Assembly (NCBI RefSeq): GCF_020595055.1
Contig: NZ_JAJDOO010000008.1
Location: 62,001 to 126,000 of the forward strand
Direction: 5' to 3'
DNA: 64,000 nt
Source: Desulfosporosinus shakirovi
Lineage (GTDB): Bacteria; Bacillota; Desulfitobacteriia; Desulfitobacteriales; Desulfitobacteriaceae
Shown here: positions 37,680 through 46,081 of the stretch, piece by piece
Layout of the letters: every line of letters starts with the position of its first letter
Position numbering within the stretch: position 1 is the stretch's first letter
Position numbers and translations under genes: made by a program
The notes under the pieces: model-generated
What the model saw: the letters and a program-made list of their open reading frames with translations, nothing else
What the model was told of the DNA's origin: nothing
Database searches by the model: none

Positions 37680-37819
37680 AGAACGTATAACTATCATAAA
37701 CGTCTTAAAAATTGGTTGGCACATTTTAATGGGGTTGCCAGAAGTACCAAGATAATTATTTGGCATGGTTTCGTTTCTTGGATTCCAAAGGCTTTATACT
37801 TCCTGTCTTTATCAGATGA
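37680..37819 (+). pseudogene. Frameshifted IS1595/ISXO2-like transposase C-terminus
   Basis: Frame 1 (37701-37739) reads RLKNWLAHFNGVA; after a one-base shift, frame 2 (37745-37819) reads YQDNYLAWFRFLDSKGF and stops. Joined, they match the conserved end 'RLKxWLxxFNGVxTKYLxNYLxWFR' of ISXO2-like (DDE_Tnp_IS1595) transposases. The rest of the element is absent. Confidence 0.7.
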
Positions 37820-37918
37820 GGGAAACATACAGGTCATCGCGTTTAGCAGAATTCATGGTTGCATAAGCCGTCAGAATATGCTTAGTATTAGGTCTATAAT
37901 AAATATAGGAGTGATAGC

Positions 37919-38362
37919 GTGAAAAAGTTAAGAATCGTTTTCACAACGTTCGTCCTTGGATTGGTGGTGTCTGGCTGTTCTAACTCAGAAGAAACTCAAC
38001 AAGTACAGCCACAAGAAGCGAAAGTCGTACAAGGTAATATCTTCGTTAGTCGAAATAATGAAGCTTCAGATATTAAGGATTTGGGGGAATTCTTAGAGGC
38101 TGTCAACAACGGGAAACAAGCAAATCTTCAAATAAGGCAAACTACCGATGAAGGTGACCCAACCTTTACAACGTTGGAATATAATAATGGCATTATTAAG
38201 TATACCTATGATAATTCACAAGATAAATATGCTGGAACTGACAAGGGTATCCAAACATCTGAGTATGCCAAAGCAATTAAAGAAGAGAACAATAATGGCG
38301 TATACGTTTCCCTTATTGATAAAAGTGGTGGCAAAAGAAAAGTATATATATCTCCTAAATAG
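37919..38362 (+). CDS. DUF4362-like lipoprotein
   Basis: A 147-residue exported lipoprotein: a basic start and hydrophobic helix end in the lipobox VVSGC (Cys near residue 20). The mature part carries the DUF4362 pattern: a GNIF(V) strand, a LGEFLEAVNNGKQANLQIRQ helix/strand, and EGDPTFTTLEYNN...YTYDNSQDKY. GTG start with AGGAG upstream. Function unknown; such proteins occur in Firmicutes as surface lipoproteins. Confidence 0.75.
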   Translation: MKKLRIVFTTFVLGLVVSGCSNSEETQQVQPQEAKVVQGNIFVSRNNEASDIKDLGEFLEAVNNGKQANLQIRQTTDEGDPTFTTLEYNNGIIKYTYDNSQDKYAGTDKGIQTSEYAKAIKEENNNGVYVSLIDKSGGKRKVYISPK

Positions 38363-38535
38363 GTGGTTACAAGGAATCCCTTATTTTATTGCCGAAAATC
38401 AAGAATAAGCTTAAATTAAACCCGAGAATTAGAGGTTTCACTTTAAATATTACTAATCGTTAGTATTTGTGTGCCAACAAAGTAAAAAATAGCCCGATAG
38501 GTTGAGATTGAAGATGAGTCAAGGGGGAGAAAAAT

Positions 38536-38883
38536 ATTAATGACCTCGATAACCTTTCTCACATAAAGTTTTTCGGTATTGGCATTTCTGAAGAAGGGAA
38601 ACTGGCCACGACTGAAGATGAAGTAGAAGTAGAAGTTCGGAGGTTAATTATGTCTATTAAACCAGTAGATGCCGATGCCGAGGTGGTAGACAAAATAAAT
38701 TATGATGGAAATAAAATTGTTATGTACTTGTTAGATGGCAATAGAACTGAATTTACTGGCGTCGGACAAGGCCAGGTTCAAATCGCTCAAATAAAGAATA
38801 ATGTATCCCATAAACTAATTGTTGAACAACCAGAATTAAGGACTCTGTTGGACAAACTTTCCGTATCTCACAACCCATTATAA
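38536..38883 (+). CDS. Hypothetical protein with apparent ATT start
   Basis: A 115-residue frame. From ATG 38650 the product begins MSIKPVDADAEVVDKINY, but the same frame is coding-like upstream (INDLDNLSHIKFFGIGISEE...) back to ATT 38536, which has GGGGGAG exactly six nt before it, while ATG 38650 has only a weak GGAGG. Upstream of 38530 the frame has no ATG/GTG/TTG start before a stop. Either a rare ATT initiation or a frameshift in the GGGGG/AAAAA runs (an ATG-led frame runs in at 38514). No domain recognised. Confidence 0.55.
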   Translation: MNDLDNLSHIKFFGIGISEEGKLATTEDEVEVEVRRLIMSIKPVDADAEVVDKINYDGNKIVMYLLDGNRTEFTGVGQGQVQIAQIKNNVSHKLIVEQPELRTLLDKLSVSHNPL

Positions 38884-39077
38884 TCGGCTCTAACTTGTCA
38901 TACTACTAATACGATTCTTCTTATGATGCGTCGTATTGGCAGTAATGCCAGCTTCCAGTTATTCTTAAACCCAGTAATATAAATGCTGTCCAACCTCTAT
39001 GTAGTTGGACGGCATTCGTAGGATTTAGGGAAATAAAGTAGAATTTATCTTTAAGTGATAGGAATGGGGTATCGTAT

Positions 39078-39563
39078 ATGAATTTAATGATTTCGAGTGC
39101 AGACGAAAATGAAAGCGAGATTCTTACCTCGATTTCATTCGCTTCAAAACGATATTGGAAATATCCCGAAGCATATTTTGAAATTTAGAAGGAAGAATTG
39201 ACAATAACGCATGAGTATATAAATCAGAATCAAGTTTATGTGGCAAAGACCGATGGAAAGGCGATTGGATTTATTTCAATAGTCGAAGTTGAGGAGGATT
39301 TCCAAGCGGGGGAATTGACAATCAAAAAGGGTTATGGGCTTGACCATATTTTCATTCACCCCAATTATATAGGTAAAAATGTAGGTTCTGAACTTGTATC
39401 ATTTGCTAAGGTATTATGTATGAAGAAAAATATCAGTTCTTTGAATATACTTTCAGACCCCAATTCCAAAGGCTTTTATGGTAAATTAGGGACGGAATAT
39501 ATAAGGGAAGTTCCATCAAACATAAAAGGAAGAACTGTCTCGTTATACAAACTTGCAATATAA
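39078..39563 (+). pseudogene. GNAT acetyltransferase interrupted by TAG
   Basis: From ATG 39078 (AGGAATGGGG upstream) the frame reads ISFASKRYWKYPEAYFEI, then TAG (39186-39188), then KEELTITHEYINQNQVYVAK... on to 39563 with no shift. GNAT relatives read EIW(K/R)EELTIT here, so the TAG most simply replaces a TGG Trp codon. The acetyl-CoA-binding region is intact (HIFIHPNYIGKNVGSELV). A TTG at 39198 with AAGGAAG upstream could restart a shorter protein. Confidence 0.65.
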
Positions 39564-39588
39564 TTATTTTGAGTAACTGGAGGAATCT

Positions 39589-39996
39589 ATGCAATATCAT
39601 CAGTTTATAGACGAAGAAGTACACAGGTATTATTGGGATAATGACTTAAATTGTGCAACTACCTCGTTACTAACTCTTTCTGAGATATTTCAGACAAAAT
39701 TAAGTTCTCAAATTCTTGACGCAGTAACAGGAATACCTGGTGCGGGAAGATATGGAGCACAGTGTGGATTGGTTGCAAGTGCATTAATGTTTATCGGAAT
39801 TAAAGGAAAGGAAAAAGGATTACAACATAAGGAAATAGTAATTATGTGTAATGACTTTGCCAAAGGATTTGAGAAAGAGTTCGGAAGTTTAAATTGTAGA
39901 GACCTTCGCCCCCAAGGGTTCAAGCCAGACAATCCACCGCATTTATGTGAAGAGATAACAAAAAAGGCAGTTAAATTTACTCTCAGCTATATATAA
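39589..39996 (+). CDS. C_GCAxxG_C_C family redox-active protein
   Basis: A 135-residue protein with the spaced cysteines of this family: NCATTSLL near residue 22, GRYGAQCGLVASAL near 57, a further Cys near 104 and LCEEI near 120. The family often lies beside transporters or redox genes and may bind an Fe-S or disulfide centre. GGAGGAA precedes the ATG. The neighbouring GNAT and kinase-like genes run the same way, possibly one operon. Confidence 0.8.
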   Translation: MQYHQFIDEEVHRYYWDNDLNCATTSLLTLSEIFQTKLSSQILDAVTGIPGAGRYGAQCGLVASALMFIGIKGKEKGLQHKEIVIMCNDFAKGFEKEFGSLNCRDLRPQGFKPDNPPHLCEEITKKAVKFTLSYI

Positions 39997-40131
39997 AGAA
40001 GATGATTTATTTCGCATAATTCTTAAAACCATCAGTATCAGCATAATTTTTATCTTTACATGTTGTTGAACCTACACGTCCTCGATGGTAAATCCCCCGA
40101 TGACAAAGAATTGAGACGGAGGGAAATAACA

Positions 40132-40683
40132 ATGATAAAAAGAATTCATATTTTAGGTGCATCTGCTTCAGGGACAACAACTCTTGCGAAGGATTTATCA
40201 AAGGAAATAGGTTATTGTCATTTTGACACGGATGATTATTTTTGGACCTCCACTGATGTACCATTTACACAAAAGAGAAAAATAGAAGAGCGTCAAGAAC
40301 TTTTAAGAAAAGATTTGAATAGTACATCTAAATGGATTTTGTCAGGTTCGTTATGTGGTTGGGGGGATATTTTCATCCCGTACTTCGATTTAGTAGTCTA
40401 TTTGTCACTACCAAAGGAAATTCGGATAAAAAGACTAATTGAGAGGGATAGACAAAGGTATGGAATGGAAATAGAACAAAGTGGGAAGATGTATCAAATG
40501 CATAAAGAATTTGTAGAGTGGGCTTCGAAATATGATGAAGCTGGACCTGACATGAGAAGTAAGGCTTTACATGATCTTTGGCTTTCGAAATTACCCTGTC
40601 CAATTTTAAAAATAGAAGGCGACAAGACTGTAGAAGAACGTACGAATATAGTAAAGGAACACTTGAAACGGCTTGATATGTAA
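40132..40683 (+). CDS. P-loop NTPase, adenylate-kinase-like
   Basis: A 183-residue protein starting IKRIHILGASASGTTTLAKDL, a Walker A variant (GASASGTTT). It has a DTDDYFW acidic motif near residue 36 and a LID-like RDRQRYG stretch near 105. This matches the stand-alone 'AAA family ATPase/adenylate kinase-like' small kinases of Firmicutes. ATG 40132 follows GGAGGG; the frame open to 40060 is upstream of it. Substrate unknown. Confidence 0.75.
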   Translation: MIKRIHILGASASGTTTLAKDLSKEIGYCHFDTDDYFWTSTDVPFTQKRKIEERQELLRKDLNSTSKWILSGSLCGWGDIFIPYFDLVVYLSLPKEIRIKRLIERDRQRYGMEIEQSGKMYQMHKEFVEWASKYDEAGPDMRSKALHDLWLSKLPCPILKIEGDKTVEERTNIVKEHLKRLDM

Positions 40684-41117
40684 ATGAATGCATTTATTCT
40701 CTTAAGTCATCTTATCTCAGGCATCAAAAAGAGCCTGAATTTCAGCGCCATCTTTCCTGTTGATGGGTATTTGTTGATTGCAATTCTGTCGTTTGAATAC
40801 ATTCCTGTTCATTTTAAACTCAAGAAAGTTGCCCTGGGTTTAAGGAGAAGGTTACTAAAATTTATTACCATAATTATTGTATTGGGGCGTAAACCACCGC
40901 GCCAGCGGTTTAGTGCTATTCTTAAAACCCACAGTACTTCAGTATAAAACGCCTCGCTATAGAGTTGATGGTATTTGTGGGAAACTATGTGATGGACTAA
41001 AAAAAGGATCTGCCACATCAAATAGTTGATATTTGGCACATTTGGAAGACGCAACGAAAACAAGTGTTAATAAGGCCAGGAATTGGGGAACTAACCAACT
41101 CCTAGCCGAATCACAAC
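40684..41117. other. 434-nt non-coding stretch with hairpin
   Basis: No supported gene. A structured segment TAAACC (40890-40895) ... GGTTTA (40907-40912) with inner CCGC/GCGG pairing lies here and could be an end of an IS200/IS605-like or REP-type unit; unproven. Confidence 0.4.
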
Positions 41118-41456
41118 TTACTTTATGATCGCTTCTAATTTAAGAATAACCTCATCAATCGTTTCTTCCGGCACTTTGCATATAAAACTCACGTTTCTAA
41201 CTCTCCAGTCTAGAGATTTAATTTGATCCGCTAACACAACGCCTCTGATTTCTAATTCCTCTGGAAGTTTAACTTCGAACGGAAATTCTTTTACCCGGCT
41301 GGTAATCGGGCAAAAAATACCCATCCCGGTCTTGCTATTATATTCCTTTACGGATATAACCAAAGCAGGTCTGGTCCCTTTCTGTTCATGCCCGGCCTGT
41401 GGATTCAAATGAATCCATACTATATCACCACGTTCCGGCACATACTTATTCACCAT
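41118..41456 (-). CDS. mazF: Type II toxin, MazF/PemK endoribonuclease
   Basis: A 112-residue MazF-fold toxin, an mRNA-cleaving endoribonuclease: PERGDIVWIHLNPQAGHEQKGTRPALVIS covers the first strands with the conserved GDIVW and (E/Q)xG.RPALV motifs, and FCPITSR and ADQIKSLDW follow. The ATG at 41456 overlaps the mazE end by 7 nt, the usual antitoxin-toxin coupling. Confidence 0.9.
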   Translation of the reverse strand: MVNKYVPERGDIVWIHLNPQAGHEQKGTRPALVISVKEYNSKTGMGIFCPITSRVKEFPFEVKLPEELEIRGVVLADQIKSLDWRVRNVSFICKVPEETIDEVILKLEAIIK

Positions 41457-41683
41457 TTTTCCCCTCCAACCGGCTCTCCCCAATCTATTTCTTCCGGTTC
41501 ATATTTATCAGGGATTTGGGCAAGTAATTCTTTTAAATCGTATTTTTTTCGAGTGACAATGATCTTATCTCCATCAAGTTCGATATCAATTGGGGTCCCG
41601 TCATTAATTTTTATCGAATTAGCCATTGAAGCCGGTATTCTTATACCAATGCTATTTCCCCATTTCCGGGCCATTGCCTCCAT
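41450..41683 (-). CDS. mazE: Type II antitoxin, MazE/AbrB-type
   Basis: A 77-residue protein with an N-terminal swapped-hairpin AbrB domain (ARKWGNSIGIRIPASMA...IELDGDKIIVTR) that binds DNA and an acidic C-terminus (IPDKYEPEEIDWGEP) that should neutralise MazF. GAGGTGA precedes the ATG. The pair likely autoregulates and stabilises the island. Confidence 0.9.
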   Translation of the reverse strand: MEAMARKWGNSIGIRIPASMANSIKINDGTPIDIELDGDKIIVTRKKYDLKELLAQIPDKYEPEEIDWGEPVGGEKW

Positions 41684-41959
41684 AGTGTGTCACCTCATTC
41701 TTTTTATTTAATTTATACAAAGTATAAACATTTTAATGAAATTTATCAACATTTGGCATTGAGTATGCCCAAAGCTATAATGAAGCAAAGAAAACCATAT
41801 TTTGGGCTGGAGATTGGTACCCGATATCTCTTGGTGAGGTGTTTTACTCGTTAAGCTTCGTTCTAATTTAGCAGAGTTCTATATTTCCGATAATAATAGT
41901 TAGTTTTTCTATGTAACCTAGAAACGCGCTCTGTAAATCCAATTGCACTAAAGGCGGTA

Positions 41960-42128
41960 ACTGAGCTTTTGTATCAGAGTCTTTAGTTTTTGGAATATAT
42001 TGTCCCCATAAATCGTAGCTTTATCGACCATATAAAACAACTTCTCCATTTTTCCCTTCAATAAAACCATCTAAAGTAACTGCTAAATCTAAAATTATTC
42101 TTCTCTGTTTTACGTTATTTTTTGACAT
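41960..42128 (-). pseudogene. Remnant of RibD/dihydrofolate-reductase-family gene
   Basis: From ATG 42128 the minus strand reads RRIILDLAVTLDGFIEGKNGEV, the typical start of this family, then jumps to VLYGR, a TAA stop, and SYDLWGQYIPKTKDSDT in the same frame. Intact relatives have ~20 residues between NGEV and the YGRxSYDLWG motif, so there is an internal deletion and a nonsense codon; the C-terminal half is missing. Confidence 0.7.
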
Positions 42129-42177
42129 AAATAGGTTTCGATTTTATAGTTCTCAAACAATCAAACATTCGCGGACT

Positions 42178-42213
42178 AAAAGACACGCTTAGCAACATCT
42201 AAGCGTGTCTTTT
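42178..42213. terminator. Strong bidirectional terminator
   Basis: 15-bp perfect arms AAAAGACACGCTTAG (42178-42192) and CTAAGCGTGTCTTTT (42199-42213), 6-nt loop, T-run. It lies at the island/core junction. Confidence 0.85.
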
Positions 42214-42421
42214 TTAAGTACATTTTAGTACATTTACTAAACTCAAACGTTTGTCTGTTTACCAGAGTTTAGCTTGGTTTTAGTCCACTAATAACTATAG
42301 ATTGGCATAGCTAAAACCGTCTACAATTAATTTTACTAAATTTCATCAAGGACCCGACGAATTTCCAATGATATTTTGGTTTTCCCTCTAACCCCTTAAT
42401 CGCTACTAATAAGTAAGTTCC

Positions 42422-43063
42422 TTAAGAATCGCTCATCGCGGCTTCCGCTGCGGATTTTTCTGCACTTTCCTGGTTTAAGCCCAGGATCTCTTCAATAGCC
42501 TCATTCAGCTCGGTTTTACCAACCCCTGACTGTGCCGAAAAGGGCAGGATCAACGACACATCTTGGATATCTAACGCTTTGGCGATAACCTTCAAGTGCT
42601 TAGCCCACTGACCACGTGCAATTTTATCGACTTTGGTTGCCACGATCATGGTTGGAACCTGCATAGTTCGCAACCATTGCTGCATTTCGATATCTTCAAC
42701 GCTCGGAGCATGGCGAATATCGACAATTTGAATGACCGCACGCAAAGGCTCACGCTTTTTGAGATAATGCTCCATCATAGGACCCCATTGGGCATTTACA
42801 GCCTTGGCGACCTTGGCATAGCCATAGCCGGGCAAGTCAACTAAAAACCAACCATCATTGACTCTATAGAAATTCAAGGTTTGAGTTTTCCCCGGTGTAT
42901 TCCCTGTCCGCGCAAGGTTACGCCGTCCTAAAAAACTGTTAATCAACGATGACTTACCAACATTTGACCGCCCAGCCATCGCTATCTCCGGCAATCCATC
43001 AACAGGATATTGCTCATATTTTACAGCAGAAGCTACATACTCTGCCTTCTTAATGACTATCAA
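42422..43063 (-). CDS. ysxC: Ribosome-biogenesis GTPase YsxC/EngB
   Basis: A 213-residue small GTPase needed for 50S subunit assembly. G1 AGRSNVGKSSLINSF near residue 30, G3 DLPGYG near 77, G4 TKVDK near 143. A TTG start at 43063 is chosen because AGGAAGAGG lies just upstream; the frame is open to 43102 without a better site. It follows lon in the common tig-clpX-lonB-lon-ysxC order, but separated from lon by a repeat-filled gap. Confidence 0.92.
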   Translation of the reverse strand: MIVIKKAEYVASAVKYEQYPVDGLPEIAMAGRSNVGKSSLINSFLGRRNLARTGNTPGKTQTLNFYRVNDGWFLVDLPGYGYAKVAKAVNAQWGPMMEHYLKKREPLRAVIQIVDIRHAPSVEDIEMQQWLRTMQVPTMIVATKVDKIARGQWAKHLKVIAKALDIQDVSLILPFSAQSGVGKTELNEAIEEILGLNQESAEKSAAEAAMSDS

Positions 43064-43136
43064 GATACCTCTTCCTTTCGTGCAAGTTTTCTTGACTTGC
43101 ACTCTAACTTACATTCCTTTTCCCCTGGCTTCATTT

Positions 43137-43570
43137 TGGCACGACGAGCACACGGCTGAACAAGTGTGTCGCCACCCTCTCCCCAGAAAGGACCCTAAAA
43201 CCGTCCCCCGTGCCTTCGTCATCAACCCAAGAGGATCGCGATCACACGGCGTGAATGCCTTTGCGTGAGTCGTAGCCAAACTCGGCTTTAATCCGCTTTC
43301 ATCAAGCAGGGCGGAAAACAAGGACGTTTTCCGCCGGCCATGCGACAGGGTCACCTCCCGCCCTCCTGCAAGAAGGCTAATTCGTGCGAAGACAGTGTCT
43401 TCGGGCTACAGGGACACTTGGCCATCCATGGCCGGCGGACGTCGCATTGGCCGGGAACCCTGCTCTCCCGCATCCGGATTAAAGCCCTAGTTTGGCACGA
43501 CGACCGCACGGCTGAACAAGTGTGACGCGACCCTCTCCCCAGAAAAGACCCTAAACCGTCCCCAGCGTCT
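43137..43570. repeat. Intergenic repeat element, copy A
   Basis: The ysxC-lon gap is GC-richer than its surroundings. A ~70-nt segment (GGCACGACGA...CTGAACAAGTGTG...CCCTCTCCCCAGAAA) occurs at ~43137 and again at ~43495. Between them are hairpins: GGCGGAAAAC/GTTTTCCGCC near 43310-43335, CGAAGACA/TGTCTTCG (43387-43403), GGCCAT/ATGGCC (43420-43433) and CGGCG/CGTCG (43433-43444). The 43355-43445 part is homologous to 60425-60512. Small frames inside it are not considered genes. Confidence 0.75.
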
Positions 43571-43581
43571 CGCGACCCTCT

Positions 43582-46002
43582 CTAGCAGGTCGTCGGCCTC
43601 TCCTCTGATCTCGGCACCGTATCCGGTATTCCGCCCTGTCCATACACAGAATGAACCGGCATATCCTTCTGAACTTTATCAGAATGAGCCAGCGGCAAAA
43701 GCGCCAGCTTCAACACTTCCTCAATTCGGCTGACAAAGTGAAATTCCATGACTTTGCGGACATTCTCCGGAACATCTTCCAGATCCTTGCGATTTTCCTC
43801 AGGAAGAAGTACCACTTTAATTCCTGCCCTGTGGGCTGCCAAAACCTTTTCCTTTACACCCCCGATAGGCAATACGTTGCCGCGCAAGGTTATTTCACCG
43901 GTCATAGCCAGATCCGAGCGAACGGATCGCTTTGCTATGGCAGATGCCATTGCCGTGGCCATGGTAATCCCCGCAGAAGGACCGTCTTTAGGGGTTGCAC
44001 CTTCCGGAACGTGGATATGCAGATCGGTTCTGTCATAAAAGTCTTCTTCAATATCCAGTTGCAGGGCATATGCCCGAATAAAAGTCCAGGCCGCCTGAGC
44101 CGATTCCTTCATGACATCCCCCAGTTGGCCGGTTAAGGTTAACCTTCCTTTGCCCGGCAGAGGGGTTACTTCTACTGTGAGAACCACACCGCCAACTTCC
44201 GTGTAGGCAAGTCCCGTTACTGCTCCGATTTCAGGTGCCTTCGCGGCTACTTGAAAATGATAACGGGGAACTCCCAGGGTGGATTGTAAATCTTCAACTG
44301 TTAAGGTATGAGGTTCCCATTCCTTCTTCACCCAGCGCACAGCTATTTTTCGACAAAGGTTGGCTACTTGTCGCTCAAGACCCCGTACTCCGGATTCTCT
44401 GGTATACCCTTGAACTATTTTGAGCAGGACATCCTCCTCCAAAGTAAAGACTTCTTTGGTAAGTCCGTGGGCTTCTAATTGTTTAGGAACGAGATAACGG
44501 TTAGCGATATTGACCTTCTCATCCTCTGTATACCCACTTAGAGTAATCACTTCCATCCGATCCAGGAGCGGTCGAGGAATCGTGTGTAAAGTATTAGCCG
44601 TCAACACAAACAGAGTTTGGGAGAGGTCAAAAGGGACTTCTAAATAGTGATCTGTGAAAGTACTGTTTTGTTCCGGGTCCAGCACCTCTAACAGAGCAGA
44701 AGCAGGGTCGCCACGGAAATCCGACGACATTTTGTCGATTTCATCCAGAAGAAAGACAGAATTACGGGTTCCGGCGGTACGTAACCCTTGAATGATTCGT
44801 CCAGGCAATGCCCCGATATACGTGCGTCGATGCCCCCTGATCTCAGCCTCATCACGCAATCCGCCCAATGACATGCGCACAAATTTGCGATTCAGTGATC
44901 TGGAAATGGATTTGGCCAAGGAGGTCTTCCCCACTCCCGGAGGTCCCACCAGGCAAAGAATCGGACTTTTCATTTTCGGTGTTAGTTTACGAATTGCCAA
45001 GAACTCTAAAATTCGCTCTTTGATTTTCTCCAGACCGTAATGATCCTCGTTCAGAATTTCTTCTGCCCGATTCAAATCGATTTTATCTCTGGAAGACTTG
45101 TTCCAGGGCAGGACTAAAAGCCAATCTAAATAAGTACGAACCACCGTGCCCTCTGCTGAAGAAGGAGGCATTTTCTCTAACCGTTCAATTTCCTTAAGTG
45201 CTTTTTCTTCAACTTCTTTGGGACATTTAGCCTTGGCGACTTTCTCTCGGTATTCTTCCGCCTCAGCTTGACGCTCATCTTTATCTCCCAGCTCTTTCTG
45301 GATTGCCTTCATTTGTTCCCGCAAATAGTATTCCTTTTGCGCTTTATCCATTTGCTTGCGAACTCTTTGCCCGATGCGCCGTTCCAATTCCAGCAGTTCA
45401 ATCTCACGCATAATAAGTTCAGTTAACCGTTCCACGCGCAGCTCGACTGACATCGCTTCTAAAATAGTTTGTTTATCCGGTACCTTCAGGTTAAGATGGG
45501 ATGCCACAATATCCGCTAATCGACCTGGTTCCTCAACGGCTAACACGGTTCCGATGGTTTCTAGGGGAACCCGTTTACCCAGTTTGGCATATTCTTCAAA
45601 CTGATGGGTCATCCCTCGTACAAGAGTCTCTAACTCCGGCGTCAAAGATTTCTTTTCTTCTTCTAATTCCTCAATGCGCACTCTAAAATGCTCGTCTTCC
45701 TCAAGGAATTCCAGAATTCGGCCTCGGGAAATCCCTTCAACTAAGACCCTCATAGTGCCTCCCGGAAGTTTTAAGAGTTGCTTTATTTCAGCAATCGTGC
45801 CCATCTCATACAAATCATCCGGATTTGGTGAATCAATCTCCGTCTCTTTTTGGGACGTTAAAAGTATAATTCGATCATCGAGCATGGCTTTTTCAATCGC
45901 GGCCATAGACCGTTCTCTGCCTACGTCCAGATGAATGACCATATAAGGGAAAACAAGAATCCCACGTAACGGGAGTAATGGTAATTCACGTTCTTTTATC
46001 AA
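43582..46002 (-). CDS. lon: ATP-dependent protease Lon
   Basis: An 806-residue full-length LonA: an N-terminal substrate-binding domain opening [16 protein letters not shown], an AAA+ module with Walker [10 protein letters not shown] and Walker [10 protein letters not shown], and a C-terminal protease domain with catalytic Ser in PKDGPSAG and Lys in [14 protein letters not shown]. Degrades misfolded and regulatory proteins. The TTG at 46002 follows GGGGGGA; ATG at 46017, in front of that site, is an alternative. A terminator separates it from lonB. Confidence 0.95.
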   Translation of the reverse strand: MIKERELPLLPLRGILVFPYMVIHLDVGRERSMAAIEKAMLDDRIILLTSQKETEIDSPNPDDLYEMGTIAEIKQLLKLPGGTMRVLVEGISRGRILEFLEEDEHFRVRIEELEEEKKSLTPELETLVRGMTHQFEEYAKLGKRVPLETIGTVLAVEEPGRLADIVASHLNLKVPDKQTILEAMSVELRVERLTELIMREIELLELERRIGQRVRKQMDKAQKEYYLREQMKAIQKELGDKDERQAEAEEYREKVAKAKCPKEVEEKALKEIERLEKMPPSSAEGTVVRTYLDWLLVLPWNKSSRDKIDLNRAEEILNEDHYGLEKIKERILEFLAIRKLTPKMKSPILCLVGPPGVGKTSLAKSISRSLNRKFVRMSLGGLRDEAEIRGHRRTYIGALPGRIIQGLRTAGTRNSVFLLDEIDKMSSDFRGDPASALLEVLDPEQNSTFTDHYLEVPFDLSQTLFVLTANTLHTIPRPLLDRMEVITLSGYTEDEKVNIANRYLVPKQLEAHGLTKEVFTLEEDVLLKIVQGYTRESGVRGLERQVANLCRKIAVRWVKKEWEPHTLTVEDLQSTLGVPRYHFQVAAKAPEIGAVTGLAYTEVGGVVLTVEVTPLPGKGRLTLTGQLGDVMKESAQAAWTFIRAYALQLDIEEDFYDRTDLHIHVPEGATPKDGPSAGITMATAMASAIAKRSVRSDLAMTGEITLRGNVLPIGGVKEKVLAAHRAGIKVVLLPEENRKDLEDVPENVRKVMEFHFVSRIEEVLKLALLPLAHSDKVQKDMPVHSVYGQGGIPDTVPRSEERPTTC

Positions 46003-46039
46003 AAAATATCCCCCCATTTTGAAAAAATCTTGAAAAAAA

Positions 46040-46063
46040 GACACACTACAGCTTAGTGTGCCA
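46040..46063 (-). terminator. Terminator after lonB
   Basis: CACACTA (46042-46048) and TAGTGTG (46054-46060); on the minus strand followed by CTTTTTTT. It lies between lonB and lon. Confidence 0.75.
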
Positions 46064-46081
46064 AACTTATCTTGAACTATT

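Larger units (their letters stand above)
41684..42421. other. 738-nt right flank of accessory region
   Basis: Contains the dihydrofolate-reductase-family remnant and a strong terminator (listed), otherwise nothing recognisable. No copy of the tRNA-Thr 3' end was found here, so the right attachment site is not visible. Confidence 0.5.

Noticed and set aside
38884-38892. ATCGGCTC as a right attachment site copy of tRNA-Thr
   Set aside because: Only eight bases match, too short to distinguish from chance.
40684-40947. 87-codon frame after the kinase-like gene
   Set aside because: No Shine-Dalgarno site and no recognisable content; it crosses a hairpin.
43109-43525. Small frames in the ysxC-lon gap as genes
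   Set aside because: They lie in the repeat element; similar peptides arise in copy B because the DNA is repeated.
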